Source of the DNA: Massilia agri
GTDB taxonomy: Bacteria > Pseudomonadota > Gammaproteobacteria > Burkholderiales > Burkholderiaceae_D
Length of the DNA stretch: 64,000 nucleotides
Reading direction: 5' to 3'
Assembly (NCBI RefSeq): GCF_024753255.1
Contig: NZ_JANUHA010000003.1
Coordinates: forward strand, 1 to 64,000
The notes under the pieces were generated by a model. It worked only from the letters and a program-made list of their open reading frames with translations. It was not told where the DNA came from and searched no databases. Shown here one piece after another: positions 18,601 through 27,054 of this stretch. Positions within the stretch are counted from its first letter, which is position 1; the number at the start of each line of letters is the position of its first letter. The position numbers and the translations under genes were made by a program.

Positions 18601-20887
18601 CCAGCGCCTCGGTCTCGTCGAGGTAGATCGTGTAAAGGGCAAGCGGAATCTCGAGCTCGCCCACGCGCCGGGTTCCGGGGGCTTCTTCCTCTACTACGGG
18701 TGGTGCGGCTTCGGGTTCGCCGCCTGCCAATACGCGGCCGGCCGCCGCGACCAGGGCCTCGCTGTCGCGCTGCGAAACGCCCTGCGCGGCCAGCTCGTCG
18801 ACCCAGCTCGAGAGCTGGGCATGCGCCTCGCGCAGCAGGGCGAGCAAGGCCGGGGTGGCGCTGCGCGCCTCCGACAGCCACAAATTCATGGCCTTCTCGA
18901 CCGCGGCCGCGCCTTCGGCGAAGCGCTCCAGGTTCACCATGCGGCTGCTGCCCTTCAGGGTGTGGAAGGAGCGGCGCAGCAGGGTCAAGGTTTCCTGGTT
19001 GTCCGGATTGGCTTGCGCCTGCGGCAGGGTCTCGCCCACGAAGCCCAGCACTTCCTGCGCTTCGAGGATGAAGATCTCGAGCAGCTCGGATTCGATCGTC
19101 GCTTCCTCGGCCGCGGCTTCCGGCGGCTGTTCCTGCACGGGAGCAGCTTCGGACGCCGCCTCGACGGCCTCGACGAATTCGAAGGGCAGCTCGCGCAACA
19201 GGCGTTTTTCAGGGTCGAAGGTGAAGCGGCCCTTGGCCGACTCGCTGTTCTGGGCCAGCAGGTCGGTGAAGAAGCCGAGCGCGCCGATGTTCTGCGCGAT
19301 GTTGTGCAGCACGGCCGATTGGGTGTCTACCGCCCCGTCGCTCTGGGCAAGGGTGCGGACTTCGCCCGCCACGTGGCGCGCCGCCAGCACCGCCTGGTCC
19401 TGGTCGAGGATGGCCAGCGCTCCCTGCAGCTGGTGCAGCACCGGCTCGGCCTGCACCAGCGCCTCGCGCTTGCCCGGGTTGTCGTAATAGTCGTCGAGGA
19501 GCTTCTCGACCTGGCGCAGGCCGGCCTTGATCTCGCCCGCCAGCACGGCAACCGTCTGTCCCTGCTGGATCTGGCGCGCCAGTTCGCCCTGCCACTGCGG
19601 CGCATCCGGCGGCGTTTCGCCGGCGGCCAGGGCCAAGAGGCGCGCGCCGACCGCTTCCGCATTCTCGGAGAAATCCTCGGGCAGTTGGCGCAGCTGGTCC
19701 AGGCCGTTCTCGACGAACAACATGGCGGTGGCCATCTCCAGGCCAAAATCGTCGCTGCGGCCCGCCGCGATGGCATCCTGGGCGGCGCGGCCCAGTTCGC
19801 GCAGCAGCTGCGCCAGGGCCGGCGCGCCCAGCTTTTCGCTGGCGCCGGCCAGGCGCGAAAGCTGCTCGTTGAAATCTTCCTTGACCTCGCCTTCGCTCGC
19901 CCCTTCGGTGGCGATGCGGTCCCAGTCCGACTTGGTGCGGGCCAGCGCGTCGCGCGCCTCCTGCAGCGCTTCCTGGTCGATGCGGCCGTAGCGGCGCGCC
20001 GCGTAGTCATGCGGCACCAGGCCGTCGAGGCCGCAGGCCGCGCGCAGGCGCTGGGCGTCCTCGTTCGGCTGGGCGGCTGCCGCGACGAAGAAGAGCGCGT
20101 CGCGCAGCATCGCATCGGGCGTGCCGCCCTGCCCTTGCGACAGGCGGCGCAGCTGCAGGTTGACCTGGCCGAGCAGCTGTTTCACATACAGGTCGCTCTC
20201 GACCTGGCCATCGGCGACCACGCCGGCGAAGGCGTGGATGGCGCTCCAGAACAGGCGGGCCCTCGGTTCCGTCTGGCTTGCGGCGACGGGTTGAACGGCA
20301 TCGCGCATGCCGGCCGCGTGCCGGGCCTCCCCGCTCTTCAGGTAGGGCAGCAGCGACTTCTCGAAGCGCGCGCGGCAGGCCGCGATGTCGGGCTGGGTGC
20401 TGCTCGACGGCACGTGGAATTCGACGCCCTGGCCCAGGCTCGCCGGCAGCAGGTCGGAGGGATGGATGCGTTCGACGCCGAGCTTGTCCTGCACATCGCG
20501 ATAATACGGGAACAGGCGCGCCGGCTGCTGGGGGCTGCCTGCCAGCAGTTCGTCGAGGTATTCGACCAGGGCCTGGTAGGCGTCCTGCACCACCTTCACG
20601 GTGTCCGGGGTGCAGGGCAACTGGCCATCCTTGAAGCGGTCGATCAGCTTCTCGGCCGCCCCGCCCAGCACGTTCACGCCCTCGACGTCGACCATCTGCA
20701 GGGCGCCATGGGCCTGGTGCAGGTGGGTCTTGGCGTGCAGCAGCAGGGTCGGCTGGGCCTCCTGGCTGCGGCTGGCCGCGTCGCGCAGCGCCGTGCCCGA
20801 GCGCCCGAGGGCGTCGCGGATCTCGCCGATCACCCACGACAGCGGTCCGGTATCGAAAGCGGGCAGGCGGGAGGATGGCTTGGTCAT
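15638..20887 (-). CDS. chpA: Hybrid CheA-type chemotaxis kinase of the Pil-Chp system
   Basis: This 1749-residue histidine kinase controls type IV pilus twitching. In order, there is a helical N-terminus and then three histidine-phosphotransfer domains with the motifs FHTLKGSSRM (His near 640), AHTLAGTSST (near 789) and LHTVKGSARMAG (near 1070). A long Pro/Glu/Ala-rich linker lies between the second and third. The CheA kinase core follows, with N-box HLLRNAIVHGIEAR near 1342, DDGAGLDLERI, GRGVGMDVVR and GKGTRFSIHLPL. A CheW-like domain spans about 1470-1600, and a C-terminal receiver (IMVVDDSITVRRV; phospho-Asp in LVDIEMP near 1675) ends the protein. P. aeruginosa ChpA has more Hpt/Spt/Tpt modules, so this is a shorter version. 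It follows pilJ by 19 bp with no pilK between. Confidence 0.94.
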   Translation of the reverse strand: MTKPSSRLPAFDTGPLSWVIGEIRDALGRSGTALRDAASRSQEAQPTLLLHAKTHLHQAHGALQMVDVEGVNVLGGAAEKLIDRFKDGQLPCTPDTVKVVQDAYQALVEYLDELLAGSPQQPARLFPYYRDVQDKLGVERIHPSDLLPASLGQGVEFHVPSSSTQPDIAACRARFEKSLLPYLKSGEARHAAGMRDAVQPVAASQTEPRARLFWSAIHAFAGVVADGQVESDLYVKQLLGQVNLQLRRLSQGQGGTPDAMLRDALFFVAAAAQPNEDAQRLRAACGLDGLVPHDYAARRYGRIDQEALQEARDALARTKSDWDRIATEGASEGEVKEDFNEQLSRLAGASEKLGAPALAQLLRELGRAAQDAIAAGRSDDFGLEMATAMLFVENGLDQLRQLPEDFSENAEAVGARLLALAAGETPPDAPQWQGELARQIQQGQTVAVLAGEIKAGLRQVEKLLDDYYDNPGKREALVQAEPVLHQLQGALAILDQDQAVLAARHVAGEVRTLAQSDGAVDTQSAVLHNIAQNIGALGFFTDLLAQNSESAKGRFTFDPEKRLLRELPFEFVEAVEAASEAAPVQEQPPEAAAEEATIESELLEIFILEAQEVLGFVGETLPQAQANPDNQETLTLLRRSFHTLKGSSRMVNLERFAEGAAAVEKAMNLWLSEARSATPALLALLREAHAQLSSWVDELAAQGVSQRDSEALVAAAGRVLAGGEPEAAPPVVEEEAPGTRRVGELEIPLALYTIYLDETEALVTLLEQDFDAWRAEPDRRATEDAVKAAHTLAGTSSTVGFTALRDVAHALEAVLEKLAAPGPELEDAGRELLDATLARARTMLQVFSLGELAPGQPDLVKQLETLLERLASQQAASVYGEADPALAARLDALFATAYDELMAAPPPAPVPTAVREEEEKAEAVSEIDALFDTFLEDPFAAPPLLQAAPADEETAFVAVTPDEAVLGEAVLDEAVPDAVAPAPEPAPDTEPEAEPEIELQPLPEPVPAPAPSQDDGALPVTPVFADELDPDLLPVFLEEGADLFPQIGNGLRQWQQNPQDHAVAQGLQRALHTVKGSARMAGAMRLGQHTHELETQIENMMHAGTTTPAAFDELLANYDQALLLFEQLQQPATQAPAAAEPAPLPVEQPGARAPLVRVRADILDRVVNQAGEVSITRSRLENQVGSLKGALSDFSDNLDRLRRQMREIEMQAESQIASTLSIAGEAKFDPLEFDRFTRLQELTRMMAESVNDVEAFHESLSRTVDSAQEDLAAQQRMTRDLQRDLMRVRMVPFASLSERLFRVARQTAKETDKRVNLDIRGGAVEIDRSVLEQMAAPFEHLLRNAIVHGIEARASRAGAGKPETGEVLVQVAQHGNEVAIGFSDDGAGLDLERIRAKARALGLVAQDAVISDHEAAELIFEPGFSTADTLTELAGRGVGMDVVRSEAHALGGRVAVETEPGKGTRFSIHLPLTLAVAQVVLVAAGGRTHALPSTLVEQVLQVRDTDLLAAQAAGTIAVSGQPHALHALDALLGEPASNGGAPQKLSPVLVVHGASGRIALRVDEVLGNREVVVKNIGPQLARVPGIAGATVLGTGEIVLILDPVVLAGRPAAPGAPVPDTSEQARRATIMVVDDSITVRRVTQRLLEREGYGVMLAKDGIDALEQIEQVQPDLMLVDIEMPRMDGFDLTREVRENEATKGIPIIMITSRTADKHRNYALGLGVNAYFGKPYQEPVLLAAIESLLDRNRA

Positions 20888-20906
20888 TGGGCTCGTAATC
20901 GTCTAT

Positions 20907-23159
20907 TCAGGCCGCGACGCGGAAGCGCGACACGGAATCTTTCAGCTCCTGCGCCAGGAGCGCCAGTTCGCGGATCGACTGCGCCGTCTGGCGCGTGCCG
21001 CCCTGGGTCTGCTCGGTCACCGACAGGATATGCTGCATATTATGGGCCACGCCGTTGGCGGACGTCGCCTGCTGCTCTGCCGCCAGCGAAATGCCCTGGA
21101 TCAGCTCCGCCAGGCGGTTCGACACGCGCGAGATGTCCGAGAGGGCTGCGCCGGCCGCATCGGACAGGCGGGCGCCCTCGACCACGCCCTGGGTCGACTT
21201 CTCCATTGCCGCCACCGCGTCGTGGGTATCGGCCTGGATGGTGCGCACCAGCGCGCCGATCTGCTTGGCCGATTCCGCCGAGCGTTCCGCCAGGCGCTGC
21301 ACCTCTTCCGCCACCACCGAGAAGCCGCGCCCTGCCTCGCCCGCCGACGCGGCCTGGATCGCGGCGTTCAGCGCCAGCACATTGGTCTGTTCGGTGATGT
21401 CCGAGATCAGGTCGGTGATCTCGCCGATCTCCTGCGAGGATTCGCCCAGGCGCTTGATGCGCTTCGAGGTTTCCTGGATCTGTTCGCGGATCTCGTTCAT
21501 GCCGAGGATCGCGTTCTGCACGGCCTGCGCGCCCTGCTCCGCCGCCGCCACCGACTGGCGCGCCACGTCGGCCGATTCGGTCGCCGAACGCGACACATCG
21601 GAAATCTGGGTCGCCATCTGCAGGATGGTGCTCGATGCGTCCTGGATCTCGCGCGACTGCGCATCGGCCGCGCCCAGCAGCTCGGTCGACACCGCCTGGG
21701 CGCCGCCCGATGCCAGGGTCACCTGCTCGGCGGTCTTGATCACGCGCTGCACCAGCGCGCGCAGTTCCTCGACCGTGTAGTTGACCGAGTCGGCGATCGC
21801 GCCGGTGATGTCTTCCGAGACGGTGGCGTGCACGGTCAGGTCGCCGTCCGCCACTTCCTGCAGTTCGTTCATCAGGCGCAGGATCGCCGCCTGGTTCTGG
21901 TCGTTAGTTGCCTTGGCCTCTTCTTCCTTGGCCTGGGCCAGCTGGCGCATCGCCTCGGCTTCGCGGCGGCGGGCTTCGGCGCCGCGGGTGCGGTTGCGCG
22001 AGTCCTGCAGCATCACGCGGCTGAGCGAGCCACCCATGAGCAGGGTGAACACCGAGGCGCCCACCAGCACCCAGAACCAGTTGCTGCGGACAGTCAGTTC
22101 GTTGCGGTATTCGGTCTGGATCTGGGACAGGGTCGAACGCAGGCCTTCGTTGTCGCGCGAAATCACCTGCTCGGCGCTGCGGGCGGCGGCGAAGTTGGTG
22201 AGGTTGGTCGAGAGCGGCGCCAGCCCTTCGTGCCAGGCCTTCCACAGGGTGCGCGCGGCGCCCAGGCGCTCGCGCAGGTCGATGTCGGCCACCTGGGCCG
22301 CGCTGCTTTCCAGCAGGGCGCCCAGCTCGGCGCTGTCGCGGGCGACGGCCTTGGCGGTCTCGCGGTGGGCGGCGCCGGGGGCGGAGAAGGCGTGGGCCGT
22401 CGCCGGCAGGCGCTCGGCGATGGCGGCCAGGCGGTCTCCCAGCGCGGCGTCGCGCGGCGTGCCGGCGCGCAGGCGGTCGGCCAGGTTCTGCAGCTCCGGC
22501 GCGAGCGCGTCCAGCCGGTCGACGCTGGCGCCGAAGCCCACCAGGTGGCGCTTGTTGCCGACGATGGTGGTGGCGGCCGCGTTCGAGGCCGACCAGCCCG
22601 AGCGCGCTTTCGCGATCAGGCCGGCCAGGCCGTCGGACGCGGGCGGAATGGTCAGGTTGTTCGACTGGCCGCCGCGCGCCAGCAGCGTGAGCAGGCGTCC
22701 GAGTTCCGCGCGGCTGTCGTCCAGCTCGGCAAAGGCGGATGCTTCGCCGCTCAGGGCGATCGGCGCGGCCTTGGCCACGCGCTGCGAGTGCGTCAGCGCA
22801 TCCGCGGCCAGCTGGCCCTGGTTCGACACCACGTCGGTGCGCGCCGCGTTCTGCCACATCGACGTCACGGTCAGCAGGATGCCGGCCACGAAGGCCACCA
22901 GCACCAGGCGCAGCTGGCGCGCCAGCGGCATGTGGCCGATGAGGGGCAGGCGCAGGTTTTCATCCTCGTCGGCCACGATCTGCGGCTTGCGATGGCGCAT
23001 ATTGCCGAGCCGGCGCGCGGCGGCTTCGGCCGAGCCGTGCGCCTGGCCGCCGGCGGACGGGCCCGGGCCGAACTGCGTGTCGGGCGCGGACAGGATGGTG
23101 TCCTCGTCCGCGTCTTCCTTCGAGAATACGTTCATGCTGAGTTTCGAGGCGAATCCCAT
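20907..23159 (-). CDS. pilJ: Methyl-accepting chemotaxis protein of the Pil-Chp system
   Basis: PilJ is the transmembrane receptor that feeds ChpA. The 750-residue protein has an N-terminal cytoplasmic tail of about 80 residues, TM1 at about 84-102, a large periplasmic part and TM2 at about 357-376 ([17 protein letters not shown]). A HAMP-like region and a long coiled-coil signalling domain follow, with the conserved hairpin tip near residue 620 ([18 protein letters not shown]). The ATG at 23159 has AGGGAG upstream; MNVFSKE eight codons in is an alternative. It starts 24 bp after pilI. The unusually long cytoplasmic N-terminus before TM1 is typical of PilJ rather than of classical MCPs. Confidence 0.94.
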   Translation of the reverse strand: MGFASKLSMNVFSKEDADEDTILSAPDTQFGPGPSAGGQAHGSAEAAARRLGNMRHRKPQIVADEDENLRLPLIGHMPLARQLRLVLVAFVAGILLTVTSMWQNAARTDVVSNQGQLAADALTHSQRVAKAAPIALSGEASAFAELDDSRAELGRLLTLLARGGQSNNLTIPPASDGLAGLIAKARSGWSASNAAATTIVGNKRHLVGFGASVDRLDALAPELQNLADRLRAGTPRDAALGDRLAAIAERLPATAHAFSAPGAAHRETAKAVARDSAELGALLESSAAQVADIDLRERLGAARTLWKAWHEGLAPLSTNLTNFAAARSAEQVISRDNEGLRSTLSQIQTEYRNELTVRSNWFWVLVGASVFTLLMGGSLSRVMLQDSRNRTRGAEARRREAEAMRQLAQAKEEEAKATNDQNQAAILRLMNELQEVADGDLTVHATVSEDITGAIADSVNYTVEELRALVQRVIKTAEQVTLASGGAQAVSTELLGAADAQSREIQDASSTILQMATQISDVSRSATESADVARQSVAAAEQGAQAVQNAILGMNEIREQIQETSKRIKRLGESSQEIGEITDLISDITEQTNVLALNAAIQAASAGEAGRGFSVVAEEVQRLAERSAESAKQIGALVRTIQADTHDAVAAMEKSTQGVVEGARLSDAAGAALSDISRVSNRLAELIQGISLAAEQQATSANGVAHNMQHILSVTEQTQGGTRQTAQSIRELALLAQELKDSVSRFRVAA

Positions 23160-23183
23160 ACCGGCTCCCTAGTCCTGCTGTCG

Positions 23184-23717
23184 TTATTGGTGTTCTGGTG
23201 TTTGTGTCACATCGAGGAAACGAGGCTCGCGCACCAGGGCAGCGAGCGACAGCGGCGTCCAGCGCTGGCCTTCGGCATCGACCAGGGCGTCGTCGTCGCG
23301 CGTCATGGCGCCGGCCTGGCGCAGGCCGTAGACGCGGTCGGCCAGCAGCGCGCAATTGACGCCCAGCGCGGGGGCGAAGGTGATCATGCGCACCGACGGC
23401 CCGGCGGGCGGCGTGCCCTCTTCGCCGAGGTAGCGCGCCAGGTCGATCACGCCGACGAGCGTGCCGCGCACATTCGCCAGGCCCAGGTACCAGGGCACGG
23501 TCAGGGGCACGCGCGCGGGAGGCACGGGGGAGACGATCTCGCCCGCTTCCAGCAGGTCGAGCAGGTAGCGGTTCGACCCTACCTGCAGGCCGAGCTGCTG
23601 GATCGGCGCGCCGCTGCCGCTCTTGGCGGCCTGCATGCGCTCGAGGAGCTGTTCCTGGTATTCGCGCAGTCGGGCGCGGCGCGCGGCGCCATCCGGCCGT
23701 GCCTGGACGTCGCTCAT
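23184..23717 (-). CDS. pilI: CheW-like adaptor PilI
   Basis: This 177-residue single-domain CheW protein would couple PilJ to ChpA. The CheW fold shows as LGLQVGSNRYLLDLLEAGEI, VPWYLGLANVRGTLVGVIDL and ADRVYGLRQ. The start ATG overlaps the pilH stop by four bases (ATGA), so translation is coupled. It sits between pilH and pilJ in the conserved order pilG-pilH-pilI-pilJ-chpA. Confidence 0.93.
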   Translation of the reverse strand: MSDVQARPDGAARRARLREYQEQLLERMQAAKSGSGAPIQQLGLQVGSNRYLLDLLEAGEIVSPVPPARVPLTVPWYLGLANVRGTLVGVIDLARYLGEEGTPPAGPSVRMITFAPALGVNCALLADRVYGLRQAGAMTRDDDALVDAEGQRWTPLSLAALVREPRFLDVTQTPEHQ

Positions 23718-24103
23718 GCCGCCGCGGCCGGCGCTTGCGCGTCGAGGGTGGCGATGGCGTCCAGCAGCAGCGCCGGGTCGACCGGCTTGATCAGGTAGTC
23801 GCGCGCGCCCTGGCGCATGCCCCAGATGCGGTCGGTTTCCTGGTTCTTGCTGCTGCAGATGATGACCGGGATGCCGGAGAGTTCCGGGTCGCGCGCGATC
23901 GCGCGGGTCACCTGGAAGCCGTTCGCGCCGGGCATGACCACGTCCATCAGGATCAGTTGGGGGCGCTCGGCGCGGATCTTGTCGATCGCCTCTTCGCCGT
24001 TGACGGCGGTGCTGACGGCGAAGCCGGCGCGCACCAGGATGTCGGTGAGATAAAAACGCTCGGTGGGGGAATCGTCGACGATCAGGATCTTGTGTATGGC
24101 CAC
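23714..24103 (-). CDS. pilH: Response regulator PilH
   Basis: This 129-residue stand-alone receiver domain has acidic pocket ILIVDDSPTERFYL, phospho-acceptor Asp in LILMDVVMPGANGFQVTRAI and the conserved Lys near KPVDPALL. In P. aeruginosa PilH opposes PilG, acting on PilT-driven retraction or as a phosphate sink for ChpA. There is no output domain. It overlaps pilI by four bases and lies 35 bp after pilG. Confidence 0.93.
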   Translation of the reverse strand: MAIHKILIVDDSPTERFYLTDILVRAGFAVSTAVNGEEAIDKIRAERPQLILMDVVMPGANGFQVTRAIARDPELSGIPVIICSSKNQETDRIWGMRQGARDYLIKPVDPALLLDAIATLDAQAPAAAA

Positions 24104-24138
24104 GTTGGGCTCCGGTGTTCTATATTGAATATGCGGGG

Positions 24139-24534
24139 TCAGGCCTTGCCGGCGGTGTGCTCGCGCACCGCGGCCAGCAGGCTGTCCTTGGAAAACGGTT
24201 TGGTGAGATAGGCCGAGGCGCCGACCATGGCGCCGCGCGCACGGTCGAACAGGCCATCCTTGGACGACAGCATCAGCACCGGCGTCGCGTGGAAACGCGC
24301 GCTCTTCTTGATCAGGGCACAGGTCTGGTAACCGTCCAGGCGCGGCATCAGGATGTCGCAGAACACCAGCGCGGGGTGGTGGTCGTTGATCTTGGCGAGC
24401 GCGTCGAAGCCGTCGTCGGCCAGCACCACCTGGTAACCTGCTTGCGTCAGGAAGATTTCGGCGGAACGGCGGATCGTGCTGCTGTCGTCGATCACCATGA
24501 TGGTCAGGCCCGTCGGTTGCGGCGATATCGTCAT
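24139..24534 (-). CDS. pilG: Response regulator PilG
   Basis: This 131-residue single-domain receiver has pocket IMVIDDSSTIRRSAEIFL, phospho-Asp in LVFCDILMPRLDGYQT and Lys in LTKPFSKDSLL. PilG is the ChpA-phosphorylated regulator that promotes pilus extension via PilB and cAMP signalling in the best-studied species. It is the first gene of the five-gene Pil-Chp operon. The 144 bp upstream contain a perfect 12-bp palindrome at 24595-24606. A second Met at residue 13 could also start translation. Confidence 0.94.
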   Translation of the reverse strand: MTISPQPTGLTIMVIDDSSTIRRSAEIFLTQAGYQVVLADDGFDALAKINDHHPALVFCDILMPRLDGYQTCALIKKSARFHATPVLMLSSKDGLFDRARGAMVGASAYLTKPFSKDSLLAAVREHTAGKA

Positions 24535-24678
24535 TTTCGTTTCACTTCAGCATGAAGCGCCACGATAGCACAGGGGATTTCCCTTGTGCGGAAAGTGTTG
24601 CAACACGTCAACTTTTCAGTAATAACTTGCAAACTGACGTGCTGCGAAGGCAACTTACTTGCCTGATTTGATTGCCTT

Positions 24679-24867
24679 TTAAATAGCAGTCATCTCGAAA
24701 TCGTCCTTGCGGGCGCCGCATTCCGGGCAGGTCCAGTTCATCGGGACGTCAGCCCAGCGGGTGCCGGGGGCGATGCCGTCGTCCGGCGCGCCGGCGGCCT
24801 CGTCGTAGACCCAGCCGCAAATCAGGCACATCCAGGTCTGGAATGGGGCTGAGGTATCGGTACTCAC
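24679..24867 (-). CDS. rubA: Rubredoxin
   Basis: This 62-residue iron protein carries single-electron transfer. The two FeS4 cysteine pairs are in WMCLICGWVYDEAAG and WTCPECGARKDDFEM (CxxC each). The short N-terminal extension MSTDTSAPFQT precedes the fold. It is divergent from the thiD-like gene (56 bp between starts). Rubredoxin next to thiD and hemL is a common betaproteobacterial arrangement, as far as I recall. Confidence 0.95.
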   Translation of the reverse strand: MSTDTSAPFQTWMCLICGWVYDEAAGAPDDGIAPGTRWADVPMNWTCPECGARKDDFEMTAI

Positions 24868-24923
24868 GATATGCTTCCTTGTATCTAGTAGAATGGAGAG
24901 TCGCGTATCTTAATGCAGCAGCC

Positions 24924-25727
24924 GTGCAAAACCAACCGTTACCCCTCATCCTCACATTCGGCGTGTCCGACCCGGTCGGCGCGCTCGGCGTGCAGGCCGA
25001 CCTGGCGGCCTTCGCCGCGCACGGGTGCCACGGCCTGTCGGTGGTTGCCGGCATCCTGGTGGCCGACAGCGCCAGGGTCGAAAACCTGCACGAAGTCGAC
25101 AGCGACTGGATGGCCGACCAGGCCAGGGTCCTGCTCGAGGACATGCCGGTGGCCGCCTTCAAGGTCGGCGCCGTCGCCAATGTGCTGCAACTGGCCGCGA
25201 TCGCCGAGATCGTCTCCGACTACCCGGACGCGCCGCTTATCCTCGACCCTTTCCTGACCGCCCTGCCCGACTCCGGCCTGGCCGACGAGGAGATGCTGTC
25301 GGCGATCCGCTCCATCCTCGCGCCCCAGACCACGGTCCTGATGCTCTCGCAATCGGAACTGGGCCGCATGGCCGAGACCTGGCGCGAGCCCGGGACCGAA
25401 GGCTCGCTGCTGGAAGACGTGGCGGAACTGACCAATGCCGGCTGCCAGTACGTGCTCGTCACCGGCACCCGCGATGAACAGGGCGGCTGTTCGAATACCC
25501 TGTTCGACGCCGACGGCGTGGTCGCGAAGGTGGAATGGAAGCACCTGCCGGGCCCTTTTGTGGGCGCCGGCAATACCTATTCGGCCGCCTTCACGGCCCT
25601 GATGGCCTGTGGCATGGAAGCGCCCCAGGCGCTGTTCTCGGCCCAGGACTACACCAACGGCGCCCTCGAACACGCCCAGCGCTTCGGCATGGGCAAGTTC
25701 ATTCCCAATAAATTCTACCGGGGCTAA
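24924..25727 (+). CDS. thiD: ThiD-like hydroxymethylpyrimidine/phosphomethylpyrimidine kinase (divergent)
   Basis: This 267-residue ribokinase-fold protein is of the ThiD family, which phosphorylates HMP and HMP-P for thiamine synthesis. The N-terminal substrate loop reads [17 protein letters not shown] instead of the usual AGSDPSGGAGIQADL. The segment normally reading VAQNT is VADSA. The anion-hole motif normally GTGC(T) is GAGNT, with Asn at residue 217. The overall length and order match ThiD, but three signature sites are changed. I chose GTG 24924 because the reading frame upstream lacks family similarity; no clear ribosome site is seen. hemL begins 37 bp downstream, so they are probably co-transcribed. 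No TPP riboswitch is visible. Confidence 0.75.
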   Translation: MQNQPLPLILTFGVSDPVGALGVQADLAAFAAHGCHGLSVVAGILVADSARVENLHEVDSDWMADQARVLLEDMPVAAFKVGAVANVLQLAAIAEIVSDYPDAPLILDPFLTALPDSGLADEEMLSAIRSILAPQTTVLMLSQSELGRMAETWREPGTEGSLLEDVAELTNAGCQYVLVTGTRDEQGGCSNTLFDADGVVAKVEWKHLPGPFVGAGNTYSAAFTALMACGMEAPQALFSAQDYTNGALEHAQRFGMGKFIPNKFYRG

Positions 25728-25764
25728 GCAGGCCCTCAAGACCATGACTGAACACCGACCTTCC

Positions 25765-27045
25765 ATGTCAAAGAACGACCAGCTGTTCGCCCGCGCCCAG
25801 CAGACCACGCCGGGTGGCGTGAACTCGCCGGTGCGCGCCTTCCGCTCGGTGGGCGGCACCCCGCGCTTCATCACCCGCGCCGAAGGCCCCTACTTCTGGG
25901 ACGCGGACGGCAAGCGCTACATCGACTACATCGGTTCCTGGGGCCCGGCCATCGTCGGCCACGCCCACCCGCAGGTGATCAAGGCGGTGCAGGATGCGGC
26001 TGCGAACGGCCTGTCCTTCGGCGCCCCGACCGAGGGCGAGATCGAGATCGCCGAAGAGATCTGCCGCCTGGTGCCGTCGATCGAGCAGGTGCGCCTGGTC
26101 TCTTCGGGCACGGAAGCGACCATGAGCGCCCTGCGCCTGGCGCGCGGCGCGACCGGCCGCGACAAGATCGTCAAGTTCGAAGGCTGCTACCACGGCCACG
26201 CCGATTCCCTGCTGGTGAAAGCCGGCAGCGGCCTGCTCACCTTCGGCAATCCAACCTCGGCGGGCGTGCCGGAAGACTTCGTCAAGCACACCCTGGTCCT
26301 GGACTACAACAACATCCCGCAGCTGGAAGACGCCTTCGCCTCGATGGGCGACACCATCGCCTGCGTGATCGTGGAGCCGGTGGCCGGCAATATGAACCTG
26401 ATCCGCGCCACGCCGGAATTCCTGACCCGCATGCGCGAACTCTGCACCGAACACGGCGCCGTGCTGATTTTCGACGAGGTGATGTGCGGCTTCCGCGTGG
26501 GCCTGGGTGGAGCGCAGGAAATGTATGGCATCACGCCGGACCTGACCGCACTGGGCAAGGTGATCGGCGGCGGCCTGCCGGTGGCGGCCTTCGGCGGCCG
26601 CGCGGAGCTGATGCAGAAGATGGCGCCGATCGGCCCGGTCTACCAGGCCGGCACCCTGTCGGGCAACCCGGTGGCGGTGGCCGCCGGCATGACCACCCTG
26701 AAGCTGATCCAGGAGCCGGGCTTCTACGAGCGCCTGGGTAGAGCGGCGGAGCGCCTGGTCAAGGGCCTCACCGAAGCGGCCAAGGAAGCGGACATTCCCT
26801 TCTGCGGCGACGCGGTGGGCGGCATGTTCGGCTTCTACTTCAGCCACAACATCCCCTCGACCTATGGCCAGATGATGGCCGGCGACAAGGAGCGCTTCAA
26901 CCGCTTCTTCCACGGCATGCTGGACGAGGGCGTCTACTTCGCGCCCGCCATGTTCGAGGCGGGCTTCGTCTCGGCCCAGCACACCGACGCCGTCATCGAC
27001 GAGACCATCGAAGCCGCGCGCCGCGTGTTCAAGCGTATTGGTTGA
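25765..27045 (+). CDS. hemL: Glutamate-1-semialdehyde 2,1-aminomutase
   Basis: HemL converts glutamate-1-semialdehyde to 5-aminolevulinate, the C5 entry to haem, using PLP. The 426-residue class III aminotransferase has [64 protein letters not shown] and the PLP lysine in [19 protein letters not shown] chose ATG 25765 ([13 protein letters not shown]) from family alignment; an ATG seven codons upstream (25744) is equally open and neither has a strong ribosome site. It is convergent with the PepSY gene, with only 9 bp between stop codons and no terminator hairpin visible. Confidence 0.96.
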   Translation: MSKNDQLFARAQQTTPGGVNSPVRAFRSVGGTPRFITRAEGPYFWDADGKRYIDYIGSWGPAIVGHAHPQVIKAVQDAAANGLSFGAPTEGEIEIAEEICRLVPSIEQVRLVSSGTEATMSALRLARGATGRDKIVKFEGCYHGHADSLLVKAGSGLLTFGNPTSAGVPEDFVKHTLVLDYNNIPQLEDAFASMGDTIACVIVEPVAGNMNLIRATPEFLTRMRELCTEHGAVLIFDEVMCGFRVGLGGAQEMYGITPDLTALGKVIGGGLPVAAFGGRAELMQKMAPIGPVYQAGTLSGNPVAVAAGMTTLKLIQEPGFYERLGRAAERLVKGLTEAAKEADIPFCGDAVGGMFGFYFSHNIPSTYGQMMAGDKERFNRFFHGMLDEGVYFAPAMFEAGFVSAQHTDAVIDETIEAARRVFKRIG

Positions 27046-27054
27046 GCCCTTCCT

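Noticed and set aside
17498-21397. Very long open frame (about 1300 codons) on the plus strand opposite chpA and pilJ
   Set aside because: It runs antisense through two intact, recognisable genes. Long antisense frames are expected at this GC and codon bias, and the translation has no domain similarity.
24868-24923. Possible TPP riboswitch ahead of the thiD-like gene
   Set aside because: Only 56 bp separate the divergent starts, which is too short, and the conserved THI-box segments are not present.
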